From NCBI GenBank assembly GCA_026686845.1, contig JAIVEN010000010.1, positions 24,154,001 to 24,218,000 of the forward strand: a DNA stretch of 64,000 nt, in the 5' to 3' direction. Shown piece by piece: positions 45,662 to 56,180 of this stretch. This DNA is from Adenanthera pavonina. Taxonomy: Eukaryota > Streptophyta > Magnoliopsida > Fabales > Fabaceae. The notes beneath the pieces are model-generated. The model saw only the letters and a program-made list of their open reading frames with translations, did no database searches and was not told the origin of the DNA. The position numbers were made by a program, and so were the translations under genes. The number at the start of each line of letters is the position of its first letter. Position 1 is the stretch's first letter.

Positions 45662-48600
45662 ACATTGTTTTGTAGGTCTGTCTCAAAGCTAAGAAAAGCA
45701 ACAAATGGTATATGGACAGTGCCTGCTCAAGTCACATGACTGGTGATAAGGAGAAGTTCATCACCCTTAGAGACAAGAAAGGAGGAAAGGTGACCTTTGG
45801 AGGTGATCAATATGGCAACATTGTTGGCATTGGCATTGTGGGCAAAAATCCAGAAACATCCATTGAAGAGGTGCTGTTTGCGATTGGCCTCAACCACAAT
45901 TTGCTGAGCATGAGTCAGACTTGTGATAAAGGAAATTGGGTGCTGTTTGACTCAAAATTTTGCCTGGTCATCAGAAAAAGTGATCACAAAGTAATCCTCA
46001 AAGCTCAAAGGGATGGTAATTGTTATACTATTGATCTTGATGAACTTCCTTCCTTGGATTCTGTATGTCTAATTAGCCAGGATAATGATAGTTGGTTATG
46101 GCATAGGAGATTAGCTCATGTTAACATGAATCAATTGTCTAAACTGATTAAGAATGAGCTACTAACTGGCCTGCCAAAAATATCTTTTGAAGAGGACAAA
46201 GAATGTGATGCATGCATAAGAGGAAAATAAAATAAATCATCTTTTAAATCTAAAAATGTAGTTACCACAACTAGACCACTTGCTTTGCTACAGATGGACT
46301 TAATTGGACCATCTAGGGTGAAAAGTCTTGGTGGTAACCTGTATGTGCTTGTAATTGTAGATGACTATTCTAGATTCACTTGGACATTATTTCTTTCCTC
46401 TAAAAGTGATACCTTTGATGCATTTGTAACCTTAGCTAAGAAAGTACAAAATGAGAAAGGTATTTCTATTGTGTCAATCAGGTCAGATCATGGAGGAGAG
46501 TTCGAAAATGCATACTTCCTGGAATAGTGCAATGAGCATGGAATTGACCACAACTTCTCAGCTCCAAGGACACCTCAACAGAATGGGGTAGTAGAAAGGA
46601 AGAACAGAACTATTGGAGAAATGGCCAGAGCTATGCTGAATGAAAAGGATCTCTCTCAAGTGTTTTGGGCTGATGTAGTGAATACAGCAAGCTACATCAT
46701 AAATAGAGCCTACATCAGACTAATCCTTGGGAAGACTCCATACGAGCTTTACAAGGGAAGAAAGCCAAATCTGTCCCATCTCCATCTCCATGTGTTCGGA
46801 TGCAAATGCTTCATTCACAACAATGGGAAAGAAAATCTGGGTAAGTTTGATGCCAAATCCGATGAAGGTATATTTCTGGGCTATTCTAGTAGGAGTAAGG
46901 CATATAGAGTTTATAATAAAAGATCAAATGTGGTAGAACAATCTGTGCATGTGGTTTTCATTGAAAATGAAACTGTTTCAAAACATGTTACCAATGAGGA
47001 TGATCTTGCTTTTAACTTTGAAAAACTGGGCATTTCTGATAAAAGTAAAACTGAACCTCCAAAGATATCTGAATCTGTTAACACAGAGGAAGATATCCAG
47101 GAGCAAGAGTTTGATGAAGAAATTAATGAAGAAACATCTCAAGAACTCCCTAGAGCTTGGAGATATCAAAGGAATCATCCTGTTGATCAAGTAATAGGAA
47201 ATGTTCAAGAGAGAGTCAAAACCAAAAAATAGTTAAGGGATCAAATGCTCAACTGCGCTTTCATTTCTCAAATTGAACCTAAATGTGCTGAAGAAGCCTT
47301 AACTGATGATTACTGGATTTTAGCTATGCAAGATGAACTAAATCAGTTTGAAAGAAATCATGTTTGGGATTTAGTGCCTAGGCCCAAAAATCATCCTGTC
47401 ATTAGTACCAAATGGGTTTTTAGAAATAAACTTGATGAATCTGGAACAATATTAAGAAACAAGGCTAGATTGGTTGCTAAAGGGTATAATCAGGAAGAAG
47501 GTATTGATTTTGAAGAAACCTTTGCACCAGTAGCTAGATTAGAAGCTATAAGAATACTGCTAGCATATGCATGCATGAAAAATATTCTACTATATCAAAT
47601 GGATGTAAAGAGTGCCTTTCTAAATGGATATATCATGGAAGAAGTTTATGTAGATCAACCTCCAGGCTTTGAGGATTCTACAAAACTAAACCATGTTTAT
47701 AAACTGAGGAAAGCTCTTTATGGTTTAAAACAAGCCCCTAGAGCATGGTATGAGAGACTGAGCAATTTTCTAATTGAAAAGGGGTACAATAGAGGCAAAG
47801 TTGACACAACTTTATTCACTAAGAAAGAAAATAAAGATTTACTAATTGTTCAAATCTATGTTGATGATATTATCTTCGGTGCTACTAATGAAACTCTTTG
47901 CAAGAAATTCTCTGAGTTAATGCAGGGAGAATTCGAGATGTCCATGATGGGTGAACTTAACTTCTTCCTTGGACTGCAAATCAGACAGCTTGATGATGGT
48001 ATCTTTCTCAGTCAATCCAAGTATCTAAAGGAGCTGCTAAAGAAGTTTGGAATGGAGAATGCCAAGCCAATGGGAACACCTATGGCTACTGCAACCAAAC
48101 TAGACATGGATGAGAATGGGAAGATGCTTGACATTACTCAGTACAGGAGAATGATTGGATCCCTGCTGTACTTAACTGCCAGCAGACCTGACATTATGTT
48201 CAGTGTCTATATGTGTGCCAGGTTCCAATCATGTCCCAAGGAAACCCATGCAACAGCTGTGAAGAGAATTTTCAGATACCTTATTGGAACATCACAGATG
48301 GGTCTCTGGTATCCAAAGGGCAATGGAGAAGATCTCAAAAGATACACTGATGCTGATTTTGCAGGATCCAAAACTGACAGAAAAAGCACAAGTGGAACTT
48401 GTCAGTTTCTAGGAGGATCCCTGGTTTCATGGTTCAGTAAAAAGCAAAACAGTGTGGCCCTATCCACTATAGAAGCTGAGTATGTTGCAGCTGGAAGCTG
48501 TTGTGCCCAAGTCATGTGGATGAAGCAGCAACTTGAAGATCTTGAGGTTAAAATGAAAGAGATACCAATCATGTGTGACAACCAAAGTGCCATAAATATC

Positions 48601-48807
48601 ACCAAGAATCCTGTCATGCATTCAAGGACGAAACATATTGAAGTTCGGCACCACTTCATAAGGGATCATGTTCTGAAAGGAGAAGTTAAGCTGGAGTACA
48701 TTCCAACAGAGAATCAAGTTGCTGATATGCTCACAAAGCCTCTATCAGAAGACAGGCATTGCACAATAAGGAGAGAATTAGGTATGGTAAATCCCAGTGA
48801 ACTATAA
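45658..48807 (+). pseudogene. P1 pol (PR-IN-RT-RNase H), inactivated
   Basis: The ATG present in the other copies is ATA here (45658). PR: MDSACSSHMTGD (from 45712). IN: WLWHRRLAHVN ... CDACIRG zinc finger, LLQMDLIGP, SDHGGEFEN, TPQQNGVVERKNR. RT and RNase H form an unbroken 520-codon stretch from 47245: KWVFRNKLDE, QMDVKSAFLNGYIMEEVYV, ALYGLKQAPRAWYERL, YVDDIIFGATN, YTDADFAGSKTDRKS, STIEAEYVAAGS, SRTKHIEVRHHF, ADMLTKPL. Stops: TAG 45673, TAA 46228, TAG 46525, TAG 47230; three of them are C-to-T changes. Catalytic residues of RT and RNase H are kept. Confidence 0.96.
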
Positions 48808-49802
48808 GTTATTCTTGTGCAGTCTTGTTTTCAAAGGTTTCAACTCTAAGATTAATTCTAACTTTAGCATCGGAGTATGTTTAATTTAAGCTGCAGGTGC
48901 TCCTCACAAAATTCAATGGCAATAAACTTAAAGATTGGAGCACATCAGAATGGAACAACCAGAAAGTGAAGTAAATGATGAAAATTCTGAGTTCTGGATC
49001 CATTCTGTAAGTTTTTATAAAATGAAATTTGAATTTTAATGTGTGTTGGACGTATTTTGCCTCATAAACTGTGTTTTTGAACTAGTCAACATGGTCAACA
49101 TTCGAATTTTAGTTGACCAATAGACGAACTTCAGCCTATTAGCCTTGGAACAGTTCTCGGTGATGCCTCGAAATTCGTCTGTTGGATCTTTGAAATTCGA
49201 ATTTTCAAAAACAAAAATTTCAAAGTTATGTTTGTCCATCACTATTGTGCGAATTATCACTTCTTAAAATACGAATGTTAGACAACCTTTACAAAAGTTG
49301 AATAATGCGAATTTTCAGTTCAAAATTCGTCTGTTGAATCATGTTCTTCATGTTGAATGCTTGAAAGATGAAGTTCTGCTTGCTTAATTCATCTATTGGT
49401 TGATGTCTTATCTGTTGCCTATTGTTTTCTCTTCAACATTTGAACTTTGTTGGTACAAAATTCGTCTGTTGTGCTTGTATTGCTTAATCCAAGCCACTGT
49501 CAGACGAACTTTCAGAAGAAAATTCGTCTGTCAGTAAGCTTTGCTGAACGGTTTAACTTGTAACTGCCCGAAGTTCGAATTTTGACCCCTCAAAATTCGT
49601 CTGTCAGACGGTTACAAAAGTTAAATCTGACGGTTTTCCAATGAACAGACGCAACCCTATTTGTAACTCCTCTGAGTCTGTTCTGATCCTCTCTTCAATC
49701 CTCTTAAATCCTGTCCAAAAACTGTCATTTCCCACTGTTTAAACTTCCTTTCGCATTCTATAAACCAATTCTAAGCCACATTCAGCATAATTCATCCAAG
49801 AA
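48808..49802 (+). other. P1 spacer between pol and ORF3
   Basis: Non-coding, with repeated AAATTCGAATTT-like palindromes and CAGACGAA/TTCGTCTG motifs identical in kind to those in the LTRs. The last 150 bp before ORF3 are pyrimidine-rich (CTCTCTTCAATCCTC), like a leader. Could hold a subgenomic promoter or splice signals for ORF3; neither is proven. Confidence 0.75.
49496..49535 (+). other. Hairpin in the P1 spacer
   Basis: Arms ACTG-T-CAGACGAA-C-TTTC and GAAA-A-TTCGTCTG-T-CAGT around loop AGAA: a nearly perfect stem with one T.T and one C.A mismatch. A degraded counterpart lies at 659-697 in M1. Confidence 0.7.
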
Positions 49803-52039
49803 ATGGCGAGAGTCAAAAATCCTGGAGTAGGAAAAGTTGAGGCCCGACCAAAGAGGAATGTTAAGTCACAATATGCCTCGAAGGAAGGAGAAAAATCAAA
49901 GAGAAAAGCCGAATCCAGTAAGGCAACTCCCATTAAACGCCAAAAATCATCATCCAAGGCAGATTCACAGAAAGCAGGACCCTCCTCACCGAAAACTGCA
50001 GAACCTTCGGTTCCAGTTCCTTCAGAACCTATTGCTGTTGCTTCCTCCTCTTCTACAGAATCTGGAGGTACCAACTAACTACACTACCACTCTGGAGCAC
50101 TCCTGAGATTCAAGAAGAATATTCTACCAAGTTTGCCAGCAAAAAGGTAATCAAGCCTCACTGTGTGAATATGGAACAATTCTTAATATCTAACAACTAT
50201 GATGCTGGAATATGGTTGTTAAGATACAAGAATCTGTTGGAAATTGTTGAAAAATATGACGATGAGGTAGTAAAAACTTGGTATGCCTCTCTTCAATACA
50301 ACAGCAAGAAAATGAAATGGGAGGTCAACTTGAGATCAAGGACCATTTGGCTTGCTGATGTAACATTCAACGAGGTGCTAGAAATTCCAGGACAAGATGG
50401 GCTGAAAATTGACATCACAGCCTCTAGGTATATGGATGAGGCAAGCACAGCTGATGAAGAAGGTGGCTCCTTTCTGAATTACAAAGAGAGCACCATCTTG
50501 GACATTTTATTCAGAAGAAGGGAGAATAGGCCAACAATAAATCTGTTGAAGCCCACAGACCTCAGTGTTCAAGTGAGGATCCTGCACTACATAGTGTCCA
50601 GGATCATATTCAACAAAGGAGGTAGCTTCAATCTGATAACAAGGGCAGAGGCACATGTCATGGCTGCAATCATGCATGGAAAGCTGATCAACATGGGACA
50701 CATCATACTCCAAGGCATGATAAAGGCTAGGGATCAGAGGAAGGATTCCACACTCCCCTATGCAGCAATTATTTCAAGAATCCTACAGTATGCTAGGATT
50801 CAACACATTGAAAAGGGGAAAGGGAAACTCACAGAGGCATTCAAAGAAGAGGAACTGCAAAGGATGGGTATTAAAAGAGATGAAGGAAGATGGGTTGGAA
50901 AGGGAGCAGGGAAATCTGAAAATTTGTTCTTTGCTGCTGATCCTTCCCTCAAACAAGAAGGCACTTCTGAGGCCCCTGGCAGATCTGTACCTCAGCCTTC
51001 TCAGCCAATTCCATCTCCCTTAAAGTCAACTCACATTCCTTCCACTCCTTCCTCACGGGCCAAGCTAACCAAGATCACTGAGTTGTTTGACAGTTTGTCA
51101 ACACTCATTCTCAGCATTCGGGATGAGTAAAATGTCAAATTTGCTCACCTGCAAGATCAGATCCATCAGTTGGCTATGAATATGAAAGTGATGGCTGATG
51201 CTTATGAAGAAATAAGAAATGCAATTCCTACCACTTCAGCTCCACCTCAGGCTGGTGTCCCTGAGCCTACTCTGTCTCTATCCCCTGTGCCTCCAAGTCC
51301 GTTTAAAATGGCTTCTCCTGTTCCTGGTGTTGAGGCACAAGAATCTGAACAAGCTGGCACAGAAAGCACTCCAAAGGCCTCCAGCAATGAGGCAAGTCCT
51401 GGTCCTCCCCTGGACTATGGCATAGAGAAAGAGGGTCTGGAGGAGTCAAGCCCTCTTAAGCCCAGTGAAGCAGTTGCTCAAGACTCTATCCTTTCCACCC
51501 AAGAAACTGAGCAAGTTGAGCAGCTAGTGGCATCCATATCTGCTTCACCATTTCTGCAAGCTGCACCCATTAAGGAAAGGAGCATTGTGCCTGTTATTGA
51601 TTTTGAAGCTATTGCTCACAATGCTCTACTGCAAGCTCAAAGGAGAAGGCTTGAAGAAATGTTTTCTCCTGCTGAACTAGCCTCTCATTCTCTTGCTGCT
51701 TATGGGCTATCAGAGGAACAGAGAGCTCGACTAGCTCTTTCCAGGCAGGAAATGCAAGAGCTGCTTGAGGTCTCTGATGATGATGGTGATGAAGAATCTA
51801 GCCCTGAGCTTTCTGAGCCTCCTACACCAGTTCAGCCAGAGATTCCTTTTGCTCCTGTCCCTCTTCGTGCTGTTCCTATCTCTCAAATTCCTCCTCCAAT
51901 GGACTTTGTTGGGCTTCCTGATGATGCCAAAAAGGAGGAGAAGATAAAGCAAACTGGGACTAAGCAAGCTGGAAAATCTGCTGAGTCATCTGGAAAAGGA
52001 AAGACGTACAGCAAGAAGTCTAAGCCAAAGAAGAAGTGA
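49803..52039 (+). pseudogene. P1 ORF3, extra protein after pol (not a typical envelope)
   Basis: About 745 codons. Residues 1-90: lysine-rich, NLS-like (KRNVKSQYASKEGEKSKRK, KRQKSSSK). A one-base loss near 50065 shifts the frame, and the main part reads from about 50080. Central region (about 50165-50850): VKTWYASLQYNSKK, LRSRTIWLADVTFNEVLEIP, RILHYIVSRIIFNKGGSFNL, HGKLINMGHIILQGMI, LPYAAII, which fits the pattern of the Pfam putative plant transposon protein domain. Then a Pro/Ser-rich linker, KITELFDSLSTLILSIRDE and a TAA at 51128, shared with M2. The same frame goes on with a helical segment (QDQIHQLAMNMKVM), a Pro/Glu-rich region, DFEAIAHNALLQAQRRRLEE, an acidic ELLEVSDDDGDEE, and a basic tail (KTYSKKSKPKKK). 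No signal peptide or membrane segment is visible. The family assignment is from memory of the pattern; function unknown. Confidence 0.85.
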
Positions 52040-52321
52040 TTGATTAGAACTTAGGCTGAATCTTCCTGTTGTATTTTGTTGTGATTGCTTGCATTCTGTT
52101 TTTGTTTTGATGATTATTCTTTATGTTTTGAGAACTGATCTTTGATTGAAGTATGTATTACAACCATTGATTAAATGAATGAACTTCTTAGTTGCAATGT
52201 TTTGTACCTTTAATCTCTTCACTTAATCTGTTGCATATGATATCTTATGCATATGTTGAGGGGGAGCTTGTGAGATCAAACCCAAGTACTAATCCAGTTT
52301 GTGAGTTGTTTTGTCATCATC
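52040..52321 (+). other. P1 3' untranslated internal region
   Basis: T-rich stretch after ORF3, including TTGAGGGGGAGCTTGTGAGAT near 52257 and the start of the PPT block at its end; no ORF. Confidence 0.7.
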
Positions 52322-52335
52322 AAAAAAGGGGAGAA
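52322..52335 (+). other. Polypurine tract of P1
   Basis: AAAAAAGGGGAGAA directly before the 3' LTR, as expected for plus-strand DNA priming. Confidence 0.93.
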
Positions 52336-54186
52336 TATTGAATCAAGAGTTTTGATGATTCCAAACCAACATCCAAGAGCTTGGATTGAAGATATCAAAG
52401 GAGATCAAAGTGCTTCAAGTGAAGAATTTGAAGAGTATTTGCTGCTAGATCTTTTGTAGAATCTTTTGTTTTTAGTTATGATTGGGTAAAAGATTTTGAT
52501 TTGAAGAAAAGATGTTTTCAAACCTTGATTTTATGATTATTTGAAAAATACCCACAAACAGACGAAGTTTGAAAGTTTAAACTGAACTGTCATGTTGGAA
52601 ATTCGAACTTTGCCTTTGGGAATTCGAATTTCGAGTCAAAACTGAATAAGTCTGAAGAGTTGTCTCTCTGTCAGACAAATTTTGATTATCCAAAATTCGA
52701 ATTTCCATCAAAGACTGAAAGAAGCTTTTCACTGACAGACGAACTTCACATCCTCAAAATTCAAATTTCAGATAAAATGTAGTTTGTGAAAACCAAAAAA
52801 ATTTGTCTGACATAATGTTGAAGCTTATCTGAAATCAAGATGAAAATGTGTTTGAAAAATGCTCTCTGACAGACGAACTTTGACTTTCCAACATTCAAAT
52901 TTTCATATAAGTCTGAAAGGAGCTTCTTTGAAACAGACGAACTTTGAGTCTTCAAAATTCGAATTTCAGACAAATCACAACTTATGAAAATGGAAGAAAT
53001 TCGTCTGAAACAATGTTAAAGTTCATCTGAGATCAAGAATAATTTAAGTTTCAAAACTGCTTTCTGTCAGACGAACTTTGAACATTAAAATTCGAATTTC
53101 AGAAGCTAAGTTTGTGAGTCTGTTGGAATGAAATATTGACATACGAATGACAGAGCTTTGTAACTTCGAATGTTGAAGTTAGTCTGAAAAGAGTCTCTTT
53201 GACAGACGAACTTCACTACTTTAAAATTTGAATTTCGAAGAAAGTGAACTACTATGCCTCTTTGAACGTTCAATGGACAGATGAATTTTGGGCTTCCAAA
53301 ATTCGAATTTTGAAGGCACTGTAGAAAATTGAAAACACTGTTCACACTTAACCGAAAAACTTTCCTCTTGAAAATTCATGTGTCACATTGTGAAAATGTT
53401 TTGTAAGTTTCAAAATTTGAATTTCACTTCATGAACAGACGAACTTCGTGCTGTAACGTTGAAAGCTTTAACCTTCGGTTCCTTCAAAATTCGTCTGTTG
53501 GCCAACCAAAATTTGAATTTCAGTATGTCAGAAACATTAAATGTGGTTGGTAAACGGATAGTTTTTCAGAGTAACCGTTGGATAACTTTCCCAACGGATA
53601 GATTTTGTCTCTAACGGACATTTGAGACCTAAATCTATAAATATAACATCATTTGAAGTTGTGGGTAACGAATCAAACTTGTATATACCGAATTTCTGCT
53701 GAATCTTCTTCTCAAAAGCTTTTACCCTCTTAACTTCAATATCTGTACTTCAACCTTCATATCTACTCTATTCAAGAGAGTTATATCTTTGTAAACATTC
53801 TACTCTTCATCTGGAAGATAGATTTACTTGTGAGGGGAAATCACAAGGGGATTGGGAAGCACATTGTGAAAGTGCTTAGAGTGTTTGAGAGAGCTCCAGA
53901 AACAGAGCATACTCGTGTACTATGGCATTAGCAAGAAGCCCATTGAATTCTTGCTGTATAGTGGATAAATCTCAAGAGTTGTCTTGGGGACTGGACGTAG
54001 GTCAAGTGGAGAGACCGAACCAGGATAAATCACTGAGTCTTCTTCTCCTTATCTTTACTTTTTAGCTTGCTCTGTTTTATACGTTGCTTCCCTTACACTG
54101 TGCTATCTTCACCCATTTCATTTTGTGCAGAGAAATTTCAATCTTCCCAATTCACCCCCCCTCTTGGGAAGTCAGCCTTGCTAACA
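52336..54186 (+). repeat. 3' LTR of P1 (1851 bp, full length)
   Basis: TATTGAATCAAG ... CTTGCTAACA. Contains the motif array (about 52555-53530), four AACGG sites and TATA at 53636, a 5' leader region, and the U5 hairpin CTTCCCAA/TTGGGAAG near 54143-54171. Confidence 0.97.
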
Positions 54187-54191
54187 GGTTG

Positions 54192-56180
54192 GTCTACATA
54201 AACTTCTTCCATGATATATCCATTATGAAAGGCATTTTTTACATCCATTTGATATAACATTATGTTCTTCATGCAAGCATATGCTAATAGAATTCTAATT
54301 GCTTCAAATCTAGCCACTGGAGCAAAGGATTCTTTAAAATCAATACCTTCTTCTTGATTATATCCTTTAGCAATCAGTCTAGCTTTATTTTTTATTATTA
54401 TTCCAGATTCATCAAGTTTGTTTCCAAAAACCCATTTAGTGCCAATGATAGGATGATTTTTGGGTCTAGGTACTAAATTCCAAACCTGATTTCTTTCAAA
54501 TTGATTCAACTTATCTTGCATAGCTAAAATCTAGTATTCATCAATTAAGGCTTCTTCAGTACATTTAGGTTCAATTTGAGAAATGAAAGCACAGTTTATC
54601 ATCTGATCTTTTAATTGTTTTCTAGTTTTAACATTCTCTTGAACATCCCCAATTACTTGGTCAACATGATGATTCCTTTGATATCTCCAAGCTCTAGGGA
54701 GTTCTTGAGATATTTCTTCATTATTCTCATCCTCAAAATCTTTCTCCTAAATATCTTCTTCCATGTTAATAGATTCAGATATTTTTAGAGGTTCAATTTT
54801 ATCTTCTTCAGAAAGATCTCAGTTCTTAAAGTTTGAAATAAGATCATCTTCGTCAGTGACATGCTTAAAAACAGTTTCATTTTCAATAAACACTATATGC
54901 ATAGATTCTTCTACTAATTTAGACTTTTTGTTAAAAAATCTATATGCTTTACTCTTACTAGAGTAACCCAGAAATATACCTTCATCAGATTTGGCATCAA
55001 ACTTACCCAAATTCTCATTTCCATTATTGTGGATGAAACACTTACAGCCAAATACATGTAGATGTGAGAGATTTGGCTTTCTTCCTTTGTACAGCTCATA
55101 AGGAGTCTTCCCAAAAATTGGTCTGATATAGGCTCTGTTTATGATGTAACTTGCTGTGTTTACTGCATCAACTCAGAATACTTGAGAGAGTTTCTTTTCA
55201 TTCAGTATTGCTCTTGCCATCTCTCCAATTGTTCTGTTCTTCCTTTCCACCACTCCATTTTGTTGAGGAGTTATTGGAGCTGAAAAGTTATGATCAATTC
55301 CATGCTCATCACACAACTCCAGGAAGTATGAATTTTCAAACTCTCCTCCATGATCAGACCTGATAGGCACAATAGAAATACCTTTCTCATTTTGCACTTT
55401 TTTAGCTAAGGTTACAAATGCATCAAATATATCACTTTTAGAAGAAAGAAACAATGTCCAGGTAAATCTAGATTAATCATCCACAATTACAAGAACATGC
55501 AAATTTCCACCAATGCTCTTAACTCTAGATGGTCCGATTAGATCCATATGTAATAGTTGCAGAGGTCTAGATGTGGTGACTACGTTTTTAGATTTAAATG
55601 ATGATTTAGTTTGTTTTCCTCTTAGGCATGTATCACATTCTTTGTCCTTTTCAAAAGAATTTTTTGGTAGGCCAGTGACTAACTCATTTTTAACCAGTTT
55701 TGATAGTTGATTCATGTTAACATGTACGAATCTTCTATGCCACAACCAACTATCATTATCCTGACTAATCAAACATATAGAATCAAAGGGGGGAAATTCA
55801 TCAAGATCAATAGTATAACAGTTACAATCCCTTTGAGCCTTGATGATTACTTTGTGATCACTTTTTCGGATGACTAGGCAGAACTTTGAGTCAAATAATA
55901 CCCAGTTTTCTTAGTCACATGTCCGGCTCACACTTAGCAGATTGTGGTTGAGGCCAATTACAAGCACCTCTTCAATGGATGTTTCAAAATTCTTACCTAT
56001 AATGCCAATGCCAACTATTTTGCCATATTGATCACCTCTAAAGGTCACCTTTCCTCCTTTCTTGTCTCTAAGGGTGATGAACTTCTCCTTATCACCAGTC
56101 ATATTACTTGAGTAGGCACTGTCCATATACCATTTATTGCTCTTTCTAGCTTTAAGACAAACCTACAAGATAAAGTTCAT
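54192..56180 (-). pseudogene. M2 pol, N-terminal part (PR, IN, start of RT)
   Basis: Starts at the ATG at 56180 (ATGA overlap with gag), with a TAG six codons in (56163). PR reads MDSAYSSNMTGDKE: the active-site Asp is kept but nearby Cys and His are changed. IN: HRRFVHVNMNQ ... CDTCLRG, LLHMDLIGP, SDHGGEFEN, TPQQNGVVERKNR. The RT start (GTKWVFGNKLDE, QMDVKNAFHNGYIMEEVYV) is cut at 54192 by P1 and continues at 42405. Stops near 55911, 55473, 55172, 54816, 54750 and 54532. Confidence 0.92.

Larger units (their letters stand above)
42411..54186 (+). mobile_element. SIRE-like element P1, most complete copy (TSD GGTTG)
   Basis: 11.8 kb, flanked by perfect GGTTG at 42406-42410 and 54187-54191, inserted in the RT region of M2. 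Order: 5' LTR, PBS, gag, pol, spacer, ORF3, PPT, 3' LTR. Both LTRs begin TATTGAATC instead of TGTTGAATC. The shared LTR parts differ at about a dozen places in the first 660 bp by eye, so it is relatively young, yet gag, pol and ORF3 all carry stops. Confidence 0.97.

Noticed and set aside
49803..52039. ORF3 as an envelope glycoprotein
   Set aside because: No signal peptide, membrane helix or glycoprotein-like cysteine pattern is visible.
52555..53530. Regularly spaced short repeats resembling a CRISPR array
   Set aside because: Repeats are degenerate, spacing varies, they lie inside LTRs of a plant retrotransposon and no cas genes exist.
52555..53530. Heat-shock elements in the LTR (TTC/GAA clusters)
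   Set aside because: The TTCGAA palindromes lack the 2-base spacing (nGAAnnTTCn) needed for heat-shock factor binding.
42411..54186. P1 as an autonomous active element
   Set aside because: gag, pol and ORF3 all contain stops or frameshifts, and the pol start codon is lost.
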